Origin: an archaeon UBA583
Lineage (GTDB): Archaea > Nanobdellota > Nanobdellia > Woesearchaeales > UBA583
Direction of reading: 5' to 3'
DNA length: 5,958 bases
NCBI GenBank assembly: GCA_002506365.1
Contig: DAXK01000038.1
Location: forward strand, 1-5,958
Shown here in pieces: positions 1-4,884 of the stretch. The position numbers and the translations under genes are program-made. How positions within the stretch are numbered: position 1 is the first letter of the stretch; each line of letters starts with the position of its first letter. The notes beneath the pieces were generated by a model that saw nothing but the letters and a program-made list of their open reading frames with translations, had not been told where the DNA came from and ran no database searches.

Positions 1-20
1 ATTTATTATTAATAATAAAT
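1..20 (-). terminator. AT-only perfect palindrome after csp, possible terminator
   Basis: These 20 bases read the same on both strands (ATTTATTATT followed by its reverse complement) and begin directly after the csp stop codon. An RNA copy could fold into an all-AU hairpin. There is no long U-run inside the window, and the left part of the site may be cut off by the window edge. In such AT-rich DNA a palindrome is weak evidence on its own; its place at the stop codon is the main support. Confidence 0.3.
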
Positions 21-224
21 TTATTCTGATGCTTCAATTAATTTAACATCAACAGCCTTAGGACCTCTGTCCCCTTGCTCAATTTCAAAGGAAACTGATT
101 GTTCATCCTTTAAAACCATATTGTTCTCAATTCCTGAGATGTGTACAAAATACTCTTTTCCTTCTGAATCAGCGATAAAACCGAATCCTTTTTCTTCGTT
201 AAAAAATTTTACTTTTCCTTCCAT
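21..224 (-). CDS. csp: Cold-shock-domain protein (CspA family)
   Basis: This is a 67-residue single-domain cold-shock protein, the usual length for the family. Such proteins are five-stranded OB folds that bind single-stranded RNA or DNA and act as RNA chaperones in the cytoplasm. The first strand reads KVKFFN (residues 4-9), with Phe8 where many members have Trp. RNP1 is KGFGFI (12-17) and RNP2 is YFVHIS (25-30), so the main aromatic stacking residues F14, F16, F26 and H28 are present. The start is fixed by the conserved first strand at residue 4; no Shine-Dalgarno lies upstream. The gene diverges from the ribosomal operon. Csp genes are patchy in archaea (some haloarchaea, cold-adapted methanogens, several DPANN), which suggests past exchange with bacteria. 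A candidate TATA box and a structured leader lie upstream. The family is certain; the physiological trigger is not shown. Confidence 0.96.
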   Translation of the reverse strand: MEGKVKFFNEEKGFGFIADSEGKEYFVHISGIENNMVLKDEQSVSFEIEQGDRGPKAVDVKLIEASE

Positions 225-236
225 TTTAAATTAAAG

Positions 237-276
237 TTGGAAGAAATTTTACTCTAATGTTACTCTTCACTTCCAA
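237..276 (-). promoter_or_regulatory. Inverted repeat in csp leader, possible RNA hairpin
   Basis: The arms TTGGAAG (237-243) and CTTCCAA (270-276) are perfect reverse complements, 7 bp each with three G-C pairs, in an otherwise very AT-rich spacer. If transcription starts near 277, as the TATA-like box at 299-306 predicts, the first nucleotides of csp mRNA form one arm. The other arm then ends 12 nt before the start codon, closing a 26-nt loop. This would suit a structured cold-shock leader or a repressor operator; the sequence cannot tell which. Confidence 0.4.
249..266. repeat. 7-bp direct repeat, TTACTCT x2, 11-bp period
   Basis: TTACTCT occurs at 249-255 and 260-266, which is AGAGTAA in csp mRNA sense. 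Both copies lie inside the loop of the inverted repeat at 237-276. The 11-bp period is about one helical turn, as expected of a protein operator bound on one face of DNA; the copies could equally be single-stranded sites in the RNA loop. The role is inferred. Confidence 0.4.
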
Positions 277-298
277 TATTATACTTTATACCTATTAG

Positions 299-306
299 TA
301 TTTAAA
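299..306 (-). promoter_or_regulatory. csp TATA box
   Basis: On the minus strand the site reads TTTAAATA, preceded by AACC, close to the archaeal TATA consensus. A start about 25 bp downstream would fall near 277 and give a leader of about 50 nt. A competing TATAAAG at 284-290 would place the start near 262 and remove half of the leader hairpin. Confidence 0.5.
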
Positions 307-464
307 GGTTTAGATTATTTGAGTAGTTATTAATCACTAAAGAGAGTATATTTATAAAGAGAATTGAATTTATTTATATTAATCAAAACAATATTTTGTT
401 AAATGTTTAATTTTTATTGAATATTTAATATATTATTTTAGTTTTGAGGTTTATGATACACATT

Positions 465-477
465 AAAGGTTACTAAA
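465..477 (+). promoter_or_regulatory. Candidate BRE/TATA for the ribosomal operon
   Basis: AAAGG followed by TTACTAAA resembles a BRE plus a degenerate TATA box. It predicts a start near 499 and a leader of about 19 nt before rpl7ae. AAAGGTT also occurs at 304-310 and 1395-1401. An alternative weak box, GTTTTAAC at 484-491, would give an almost leaderless mRNA. The choice between them is uncertain. Confidence 0.3.
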
Positions 478-517
478 AAGTAAGTTTTAACGTATTAAAT
501 ACAAATTTAATATTAAA

Positions 518-886
518 ATGGTAGAAATCGATGAAAAACAAGTTTTCGCAATTATTGCAAAAGCAAAAGAATCTGGTTCAATTAAAATCGGAGTTAATGA
601 AGTTACAAAAGCAATTGAAAGAGGACAAGCTAAATTAGTAGTTGCTGCTAATGATGTTTCACCTGCTGAAATTGTTGCTCACTTAGAAGGTTTATCAACT
701 GAAATGAACGCAGTTTACGCTGCTGCTGGTTCCAGAGCTGAATTAGGAGCTGCTGTTGGTTTAAAAACTACAACTGCAATCGCTGTTACTGATGCTGGTG
801 CTGCTAAGAAAGATTTAGATGCTTTAATTGCTTCTATGTCAGAAGATGCTCCTGTAGCAGAAGAAGTAGCTGAGAAGGCTGAATAA
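518..886 (+). CDS. rpl7ae: Ribosomal protein L7Ae / kink-turn RNA-binding protein
   Basis: This 122-residue protein belongs to the L7Ae/L30e/S12e family. In archaea L7Ae binds kink-turns in 23S rRNA, in box C/D and H/ACA guide RNAs and in RNase P RNA. The signature is clear: the RNA-contact segment GVNEVTKAIERGQAKLVV (25-42) with N27 and E28, then NDVSPAEIVAHL (45-56), and SRAELGAAVG (72-81). The middle (59-71) is more Ala-rich than in thermophiles, and the C-terminus (about 107-122) is an acidic Ala/Glu tail beyond the common core. The start follows from family length; no Shine-Dalgarno is present, fitting a first gene. It heads an operon with rps28e and rpl24e, the standard archaeal order. 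Archaeal L7Ae is known to regulate its own mRNA through a kink-turn in some species, but I could not find one here. Confidence 0.97.
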   Translation: MVEIDEKQVFAIIAKAKESGSIKIGVNEVTKAIERGQAKLVVAANDVSPAEIVAHLEGLSTEMNAVYAAAGSRAELGAAVGLKTTTAIAVTDAGAAKKDLDALIASMSEDAPVAEEVAEKAE

Positions 887-890
887 TTTT

Positions 891-894
891 AGGT
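891..894 (+). promoter_or_regulatory. Short Shine-Dalgarno (AGGT) for rps28e
   Basis: AGGT lies 7 nt before the rps28e ATG inside the 15-bp gap after rpl7ae. It is the weakest of the internal ribosome-binding sites in the window but supports the ATG at 902. Confidence 0.5.
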
Positions 895-901
895 ATTTAA
901 A

Positions 902-1153
902 ATGGCTAAAAAGAAAGAAAAGGCTGTAGTAGTAGAAAGTATCCCAGGTACTGTTGAAACTATTGTCGGTAACGCATCTGCTAAAGGTGGTGTTACTCAA
1001 GTTAGAGTAAAGGTTATGGCTGGAAGAGATGAAGGTAAAATCATTACTAGAAATGTTAGAGGACCAGTTAAGGTTAATGATGTATTAATGATGACTGAGA
1101 CTGAATACGAAGCAAGAAAGATTTGGAAGAAATCAGCTGGAGGAAAGAAATAA
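902..1153 (+). CDS. rps28e: 30S ribosomal protein S28e
   Basis: S28e is a small OB-fold protein of the archaeal/eukaryotic small subunit, sited near the mRNA exit channel. The family block is unmistakable: GGVTQVRVKVMAGRDEG (29-45), IITRNVRGPVKVNDVLMM (47-64) and ETEYEARK (66-73). At 83 residues it is longer than the roughly 70 usual in archaea. The extra length is a Lys-rich start (AKKKEKA) and a tail, KKSAGGKK, after the normal end. That tail is encoded by bases that also supply the GGAGG Shine-Dalgarno of rpl24e, so it may exist partly for that reason. A partial Shine-Dalgarno precedes the ATG. The gene sits 15 bp after rpl7ae and 1 bp before rpl24e, so co-transcription is very likely. Confidence 0.97.
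   Translation: MAKKKEKAVVVESIPGTVETIVGNASAKGGVTQVRVKVMAGRDEGKIITRNVRGPVKVNDVLMMTETEYEARKIWKKSAGGKK
1139..1143 (+). promoter_or_regulatory. Shine-Dalgarno for rpl24e inside rps28e
   Basis: GGAGG lies 11 nt before the rpl24e ATG and within the last codons of rps28e, where it encodes the two glycines of the AGGKK tail. It supports the ATG at 1155 and coupled translation. Confidence 0.7.
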
Positions 1154-1154
1154 A

Positions 1155-1352
1155 ATGGTTAAATGTACATTTTGTGATTCTGAAATTGCTAAAGGTTTTG
1201 GAAAGATTTTCGTTAAGGATAACGGACAAGTTTTAAACTTCTGTTCAATGAAGTGTGAAAAGAACATGCTTGTATTAAAAAGAGATGCAAGAAAGTTAAA
1301 GTGGACTGGATTCTACCAAAAAGGTGGAATGAAGGCAAACTTAAAGAAATAA
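1155..1352 (+). CDS. rpl24e: 50S ribosomal protein L24e (zinc ribbon)
   Basis: L24e is a small zinc-binding protein of the archaeal/eukaryotic large subunit. Its 65 residues match the usual archaeal length. The zinc ligands are C4, C7, C30 and C34 in a C-x2-C ... C-x3-C arrangement, all intact. The family sequence is seen in KGFGKIFVKDNGQ (13-25), FCSMKCEKN (29-37) and RDARKLKWTGFYQK (43-56). The ATG follows the rps28e stop by one base and has a GGAGG site upstream. In many archaea the next genes would be ndk and infB; here the operon ends at a palindromic U-rich signal, so those genes must lie elsewhere or be absent. Confidence 0.97.
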   Translation: MVKCTFCDSEIAKGFGKIFVKDNGQVLNFCSMKCEKNMLVLKRDARKLKWTGFYQKGGMKANLKK

Positions 1353-1368
1353 ATTTATTTCTTTTTTT
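1343..1368 (+). terminator. Terminator of ribosomal operon: palindrome plus U-tract
   Basis: Bases 1343-1364 are a perfect 22-bp palindrome with half-site AAAGAAATAAA. It spans the rpl24e stop codon (1350-1352) and runs into seven T at 1362-1368. U-rich tracts are the core of archaeal intrinsic termination; the AU hairpin resembles a bacterial terminator but is weak. The left arm encodes the last Lys codons of L24e. Confidence 0.6.
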
Positions 1369-1430
1369 ACAAATTACAATTAATTATTATTTCTAAAGGT
1401 TAAATTTAAAGTTATAGATATATTATTTTC

Positions 1431-1444
1431 TAAAAGTTTATATA
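1431..1444 (+). promoter_or_regulatory. BRE/TATA box of the 151-residue gene
   Basis: TAAAAG followed by TTTATATA (1437-1444) is a textbook archaeal BRE/TATA pair and the best promoter in the window. The box is centred 26 bp before the ATG at 1467, so the transcript should be leaderless. A second possible box, AAAGGTTAAATTT, starts at 1395. Confidence 0.7.
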
Positions 1445-1466
1445 GAATTAAATTGTTATTTAAGTT

Positions 1467-1922
1467 ATGAAGTTGGAAAGTATTAATTTTGTTTATTCTA
1501 AAAAAAATAATAAATTTGAATATGATTTATTAAGAAAACATGGCGGAATTAGAGTAAATGAAGAATTTATATTAATTTCTCAAAAAGAGTTTAATGAAGT
1601 TTTAAAGTTAGAAGAATATTTATTTAGAGATAATTATAGAAGTATTGTTACTAGTTGGGCTAAAGAAAATTATGATTATGATAATTTATATGAGTTAAGT
1701 TTTTTAGTTAATGATTTATTAGATAATAAAGATAAATTAAAATATATTATTTCTAAACAGAGTGATTATAATGATAGTTTTAAGTCAAGTATTTGTAGTT
1801 TTTTAAAAGAAGATAATTTTGATAAACCTAAATTTTACAATATAGATAATTTGAAACAAAGAAATTATAATTATAATCAGCAAATGAGACAGTTATATAA
1901 AACTCATAAAAAAAAGAAATAA
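1467..1922 (+). CDS. Uncharacterised 151-residue protein
   Basis: I do not recognise this protein. It is soluble by appearance: no signal peptide and no membrane segment. It is rich in Asn, Tyr, Lys, Asp and Leu. The middle (about 42-120) reads as charged amphipathic helices, for example FNEVLKLEEYLFRD and LVNDLLDNKDKLKYI. The end is low-complexity and basic (NYNYNQQMRQLYK, then HKKKK), which could contact nucleic acid. The cysteine count is one (about 109), so it has no zinc site. It is likely real because it has a near-consensus TATA box at leaderless distance and is long for DNA this rich in stop codons. Codon use is more A/T-biased than in the ribosomal genes, as expected of a weakly expressed gene. 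It follows the ribosomal operon but has its own promoter, and converges on tdk with a 13-bp gap. Confidence 0.75.
   Translation: MKLESINFVYSKKNNKFEYDLLRKHGGIRVNEEFILISQKEFNEVLKLEEYLFRDNYRSIVTSWAKENYDYDNLYELSFLVNDLLDNKDKLKYIISKQSDYNDSFKSSICSFLKEDNFDKPKFYNIDNLKQRNYNYNQQMRQLYKTHKKKK
1908..1915 (-). terminator. U-tract terminator for tdk inside the convergent gene
   Basis: Eight A on the plus strand are U8 in the tdk transcript, about 20 nt after the tdk stop. The same bases encode the lysine run at the end of the 151-residue protein. U-tracts of this length terminate archaeal RNA polymerase, so the two convergent 3' ends probably overlap. Confidence 0.45.
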
Positions 1923-1935
1923 TATATTTATTTTG

Positions 1936-2526
1936 TTAATCTATTTGATGATGAATTAAACAACGAGATTCATAAGTATTATTTTGTCCTTCAATTGATA
2001 CAATTGGATCATTTATTTTTGCTGGTTTTCCATTAATTAGTCTTTGAGTCCTAATTGATGAATTTGAACATCCTGAGTATTCACAAATCCCAGATAATTT
2101 ATGAACTTTGGTAGCTAAAGTTAGTAATTCAGGGACTGAACCAAAACCTTTTCCTGTAAAATCTGTGTCTAATCCTGCAACAATTACATGTAATCCTTTT
2201 TTTAGTATTGTTTCAATTATAGTTGTAATTTCTTTAGAAAAAAATTGAATTTCATCAATAATTAATAAATCTAAATCTGAAGTTATTAATGGTAAAATAT
2301 CAGTAGGTAAGTTTTCATCTACAATTTCACAGTGTTGTGAAACATCTGAAAATCTGGATTTGATAAATGTATCTCTAGTATCTAATTTTGGTTTAATAAA
2401 TAAAAAGTTACAATTTTCTAAATATTTAATTTTATCTAGTTTATATAAAATTTCTCTAGTTTTTCCTGACTTCATAGGGCCACAAAATACTTCTAAAGTC
2501 CCAGGTTGAATGTGATGGTAATTCAT
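1936..2526 (-). CDS. tdk: Thymidine kinase (TK1 family)
   Basis: The enzyme phosphorylates thymidine with ATP to give dTMP, the entry step of thymidine salvage in the cytoplasm. At 196 residues it has normal length for the TK1/bacterial type II family. The P-loop is GPMKSGKT (16-23), with Lys19 where Phe or Tyr is usual. The Walker B/catalytic segment is DEIQFF (91-96), with E92 as the likely catalytic base. GLDTDFTGKGFG (118-129) is the conserved loop after it. The C-terminal zinc knuckle and lasso contain C148, C153, C189 and H192, plus RTQRL and DPIV and the Y-E-S-R-C segment. The first Cys pair is C-x4-C instead of the usual C-x2-C. A TATA-like box centred 27 bp upstream and no Shine-Dalgarno suggest a leaderless mRNA. 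It lies 76 bp downstream of the helicase on the same strand but seems separately transcribed. Confidence 0.96.
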   Translation of the reverse strand: MNYHHIQPGTLEVFCGPMKSGKTREILYKLDKIKYLENCNFLFIKPKLDTRDTFIKSRFSDVSQHCEIVDENLPTDILPLITSDLDLLIIDEIQFFSKEITTIIETILKKGLHVIVAGLDTDFTGKGFGSVPELLTLATKVHKLSGICEYSGCSNSSIRTQRLINGKPAKINDPIVSIEGQNNTYESRCLIHHQID

Positions 2527-2548
2527 AATATAATTATCAAATTTTAAA

Positions 2549-2557
2549 GTTTTAAAT
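2549..2557 (-). promoter_or_regulatory. tdk TATA-like box
   Basis: On the minus strand the site reads ATTTAAAAC, centred 27 bp before the tdk ATG. It predicts a transcript beginning at or next to the start codon, which agrees with the lack of a Shine-Dalgarno. The surrounding DNA is A/T-rich, so a chance match is possible. Confidence 0.4.
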
Positions 2558-2566
2558 GTTTGTAAT

Positions 2567-2573
2567 AAAAAAA
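2567..2573 (-). terminator. U-tract after the helicase gene
   Basis: Seven A on the plus strand give U7 in the helicase transcript, about 30 nt after its stop codon and upstream of the tdk TATA-like box. This position fits termination between the two genes. Confidence 0.4.
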
Positions 2574-2602
2574 TATATTAATTATAATAAATAATAAAAG
2601 AA

Positions 2603-4750
2603 TTAACCTCGAATTACTTTTAATAATTCATCACCATATTTTGCAATTTTCATCTCACCCATACCTTTAGCTTGAACCATTTCTGCTTTGTTACTTGGTT
2701 TAATTATTGCTAAATCTTCTAAAGCTTGATTTGATATAATCATATATGCTGGTAATCCTAATGATTTTGCTTTGTCAGCTCTCCAGTCTTTTAACATATT
2801 TATTAAAACCGAATTGTTTGAAGTATCTAAATTTTTAGGAACATATTTATTTCCAAAATCAAATAAATTTTTATTTTTTTGTTTAATAATAATATTTGTT
2901 TTCATTTCATCTGTGATGAATTTACTTGGATTTCCTGTATAACTAATTACTAATTTTTCTTTCGCTCTTGTAATTGCTACATAAAATAGTCTTAATTCTT
3001 CAGATAATTTATCATAATCATCTCCTTCTTTCATTGCTGAAAATACAAAGTTATCAACAACTTTATTTGGAAAAGATAAACTATTACAAGATACAATGTA
3101 TACTTCTTTTGCTTCCATACCTTTGATTGAATGAATTGTTGCTAATACAATTTCATTTTCTTTTGGTTCACCAGATTTGTATTCCTCTTCAGATTTAATT
3201 GTGTATGGGATTCCTGCTTTTTTAAAATCTTGAGCATAATTTTCTAAAACTCTATTTGTTCTTGCAAGCACAAAAATTTCATTTTTTGGATTTTTTGAAG
3301 ATTTAATAGCGCCAATTACAAAAGTTTTTTCTAGTTTTTCGTTATCTTGTTCAATTAAGTAAATATTTTGTTTATCTGTATCGTTAAATGCTTTCATATC
3401 AGGTAATCCAAATTCTTTAATGGATTGATTTGCAATAGATACAATATTTTTTTCTGAACGATAGTTTGTTTCTAAAAATATAACTTCAGTTTTGGGAAAT
3501 GTTTTTGGAAAGTCTAAAATGAATTTAATTTCAGAACCACGCCACCCATAAATTGCTTGACGAGGATCTCCAACTACAAATAAATTTTTAGGTGTTAGTA
3601 ATTTAATAAATTCATTTTGAATTAAATTTACATCTTGAAATTCATCTACTAATACATGTTCATATTCGGGAATTAGGTCAGGAAATAATCTAAATAATTT
3701 TAAACAATCAATCACTTGATCTGAAAAATCTCTAACTCCTTTTAATTTTAGATTTTTTTGAACATCCCCTGCTACATCAAACATTATTTGAGCTACTCTT
3801 TTTTCAACTGGTTTTGAAATTCTATCATGAAATGGTTGAATTTCCATTTCAATATTTTTATAATAATCAATTACTGAAAATACATCATTTACAAAAATAA
3901 AAAATAATTCATCTCTTGATTTTTCTCTTAGTTGTCTTTTATTAAAATAATCATCATAAAAAGTATCAAAAGATTTTCCTAATTTTTTAAGTGCTGAGCT
4001 AACTAAAGCGATTTTATTTTTATATTCAATTACTTTTACATCTTTATCATAAATTCTGTTTCCATATTGTTTTAGTTTTTTTTCACAATAAGAGTTAAAT
4101 GTTTCAACACATACATCATCAATTCCAAGTTCATAAAGACGAGATTCCATTTCTTGTTTAGCTTTTCTTGTAAAAGTAATTGCTAAAATATCTTTTGTTG
4201 GAACTGATTTAAATTTAGTTAAAAATTCAATTCTTTTTGTAAGGACAGTTGTTTTACCCGAACCAGCTCCTGCGATACATAAAACATTTTTTGCCTGAGT
4301 GATAATTGTTTTTTTTTGTTTAGGATTAAATTTATCTAAAAAAAATCCAAATGCTGAAAATAATTTTTCATCAGTTTGAGTAATTTTAGATTCAGGAAAT
4401 TCAAATTTGAATTTTGAGATTTTCCCATTGTTTTGAGTAGACTCTAAATTAGGCACATGGTTTTTGGCAAAAATTTCTTTAACTCCTAAACTTGTTCTTT
4501 TAACTACTTGAAATCCAGTTCCGACAGTATTTATTTCCAAAAATTTATGTTTTATTAAATCTTCAATTAAAGCAAAAATAGTTTGTCTATCAATCATATA
4601 TAAACATCCATAAGAATTTAGTTCATCAAGGTTATTTCTATCAATGGTTGGGTTTTCATCTCCTTTAATAAAATCAACTAAAGTTTTTTTTCCAAGGTTA
4701 AATTGTAAATCATCAAAGGCTTTTAATAGTGGTAAATGTGGTTTTTCCAT
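2603..4750 (-). CDS. UvrD/Rep-type SF1A DNA helicase with RQC-like and HRDC domains
   Basis: This is a 715-residue ATP-driven 3'-5' DNA translocase/helicase by family, for DNA repair or replication restart. All SF1A motifs are intact: Q motif FNPKQ (141-145), Walker A GAGSGKT (161-167), Ia LAITFTRKAKQEM (189-201), Ib ETFNSYC (216-222), II VDEFQD (368-373), III GDPRQAIYGWRG (394-405), IV LETNYRS (426-432), V ATIHSIKGMEAKEV (537-550) and VI LFYVAITRAKEKL (588-600). Residues 648-713 form an HRDC domain. Residues 11-95 resemble the winged helix of the RecQ RQC domain: F-x-L-G-x4-V-x2-I-x-G-x2-N-x2-I, then LNSYG, a helix LIEDLIKHKFLE and a wing ending in KRTSLGVKEIF. No RecQ-type four-Cys zinc site precedes it. 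Only about 105 residues separate motifs IV and V, against roughly 200 in PcrA, and RTNRVLENY...AGIPYTI (497-518) leads almost directly to motif V, so domain 2B appears absent. The core is certain, HRDC very likely, RQC probable. Confidence 0.95.
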   Translation of the reverse strand: MEKPHLPLLKAFDDLQFNLGKKTLVDFIKGDENPTIDRNNLDELNSYGCLYMIDRQTIFALIEDLIKHKFLEINTVGTGFQVVKRTSLGVKEIFAKNHVPNLESTQNNGKISKFKFEFPESKITQTDEKLFSAFGFFLDKFNPKQKKTIITQAKNVLCIAGAGSGKTTVLTKRIEFLTKFKSVPTKDILAITFTRKAKQEMESRLYELGIDDVCVETFNSYCEKKLKQYGNRIYDKDVKVIEYKNKIALVSSALKKLGKSFDTFYDDYFNKRQLREKSRDELFFIFVNDVFSVIDYYKNIEMEIQPFHDRISKPVEKRVAQIMFDVAGDVQKNLKLKGVRDFSDQVIDCLKLFRLFPDLIPEYEHVLVDEFQDVNLIQNEFIKLLTPKNLFVVGDPRQAIYGWRGSEIKFILDFPKTFPKTEVIFLETNYRSEKNIVSIANQSIKEFGLPDMKAFNDTDKQNIYLIEQDNEKLEKTFVIGAIKSSKNPKNEIFVLARTNRVLENYAQDFKKAGIPYTIKSEEEYKSGEPKENEIVLATIHSIKGMEAKEVYIVSCNSLSFPNKVVDNFVFSAMKEGDDYDKLSEELRLFYVAITRAKEKLVISYTGNPSKFITDEMKTNIIIKQKNKNLFDFGNKYVPKNLDTSNNSVLINMLKDWRADKAKSLGLPAYMIISNQALEDLAIIKPSNKAEMVQAKGMGEMKIAKYGDELLKVIRG

Positions 4751-4874
4751 ATAATAAAAATATTAGTTTTTCTTTTTAAAGTTTAGGTGTTTGTTTAGAA
4801 AAACTCAAATGAAAATTAAAAATAAATAAATTAAATTAAAGAAAATAGATTAAAATATAATAAAAAATATAAAA
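4751..4874. other. AT-rich spacer upstream of the helicase
   Basis: This 124-bp spacer holds the helicase TATA-like box and the terminator of the membrane-protein operon, both on the minus strand. I see no gene, repeat family or RNA in it. Confidence 0.6.
4772..4781 (-). promoter_or_regulatory. Helicase TATA-like box
   Basis: The minus strand reads CTTTAAAAAG, centred 26-27 bp before the helicase ATG, with A-rich sequence just upstream that could serve as BRE. It predicts a leaderless mRNA, and no Shine-Dalgarno precedes the ATG. The same CTTTAAA core appears in the csp promoter. Confidence 0.5.
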
Positions 4875-4884
4875 TTATTTTTTT
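4862..4884 (-). terminator. Terminator of membrane-protein operon: AU hairpin plus U-tract
   Basis: In transcript sense, A-rich bases 4876-4883 pair with U-rich bases 4862-4869 (8 bp each) across a 6-base loop that includes most of the stop codon region. The 3' arm ends in six U. The hairpin is all A-U and weak, so the U-tract is the better evidence. Confidence 0.4.

Larger units (their letters stand above)
225..517. other. Divergent AT-rich spacer between csp and rpl7ae
   Basis: No gene is supported in this 293-bp stretch. It holds the csp leader and promoter, the candidate rpl7ae promoter, and a palindromic TTTATAAA at 351-358 that could act as a TATA box in either direction. If used on the plus strand, that box would give rpl7ae a leader of about 140 nt. 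Between 360 and 460 I see only A/T tracts without a recognisable structure. Confidence 0.6.

Noticed and set aside
351..358. TTTATAAA as a definite promoter
   Set aside because: It is a good TATA match but palindromic, 160 bp from rpl7ae and over 120 bp from csp, so neither direction nor target can be assigned.
380..517. Kink-turn in the rpl7ae leader for L7Ae autoregulation
   Set aside because: L7Ae is known to bind its own leader in some archaea, so I looked for tandem GA pairs flanked by stems. TTGAGG and ATGATA occur, but no matching GA strand or C-G stem was found.
1369..1466. AT-rich stretch as a replication origin
   Set aside because: No repeated origin-recognition-type motif and no replication gene nearby; the whole window is equally AT-rich.
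1467..1922. The 151-residue gene as a toxin or mobile-element gene
   Set aside because: No partner gene, no flanking repeats and no catalytic motif; A/T-rich codon use alone is not evidence of transfer in this genome.
2578..2606. TTAATT/AATTAA stem across the helicase stop codon
   Set aside because: Only 6 bp of A-T pairs with a 17-base loop; expected often by chance in this composition.
2603..4750. A RecQ helicase
   Set aside because: The motor has SF1 motifs (VDEFQD, GDPRQAIYGWRG, FYVAITRAK) and no DEAH box or RecQ zinc site; only the flanking domains are RecQ-like.
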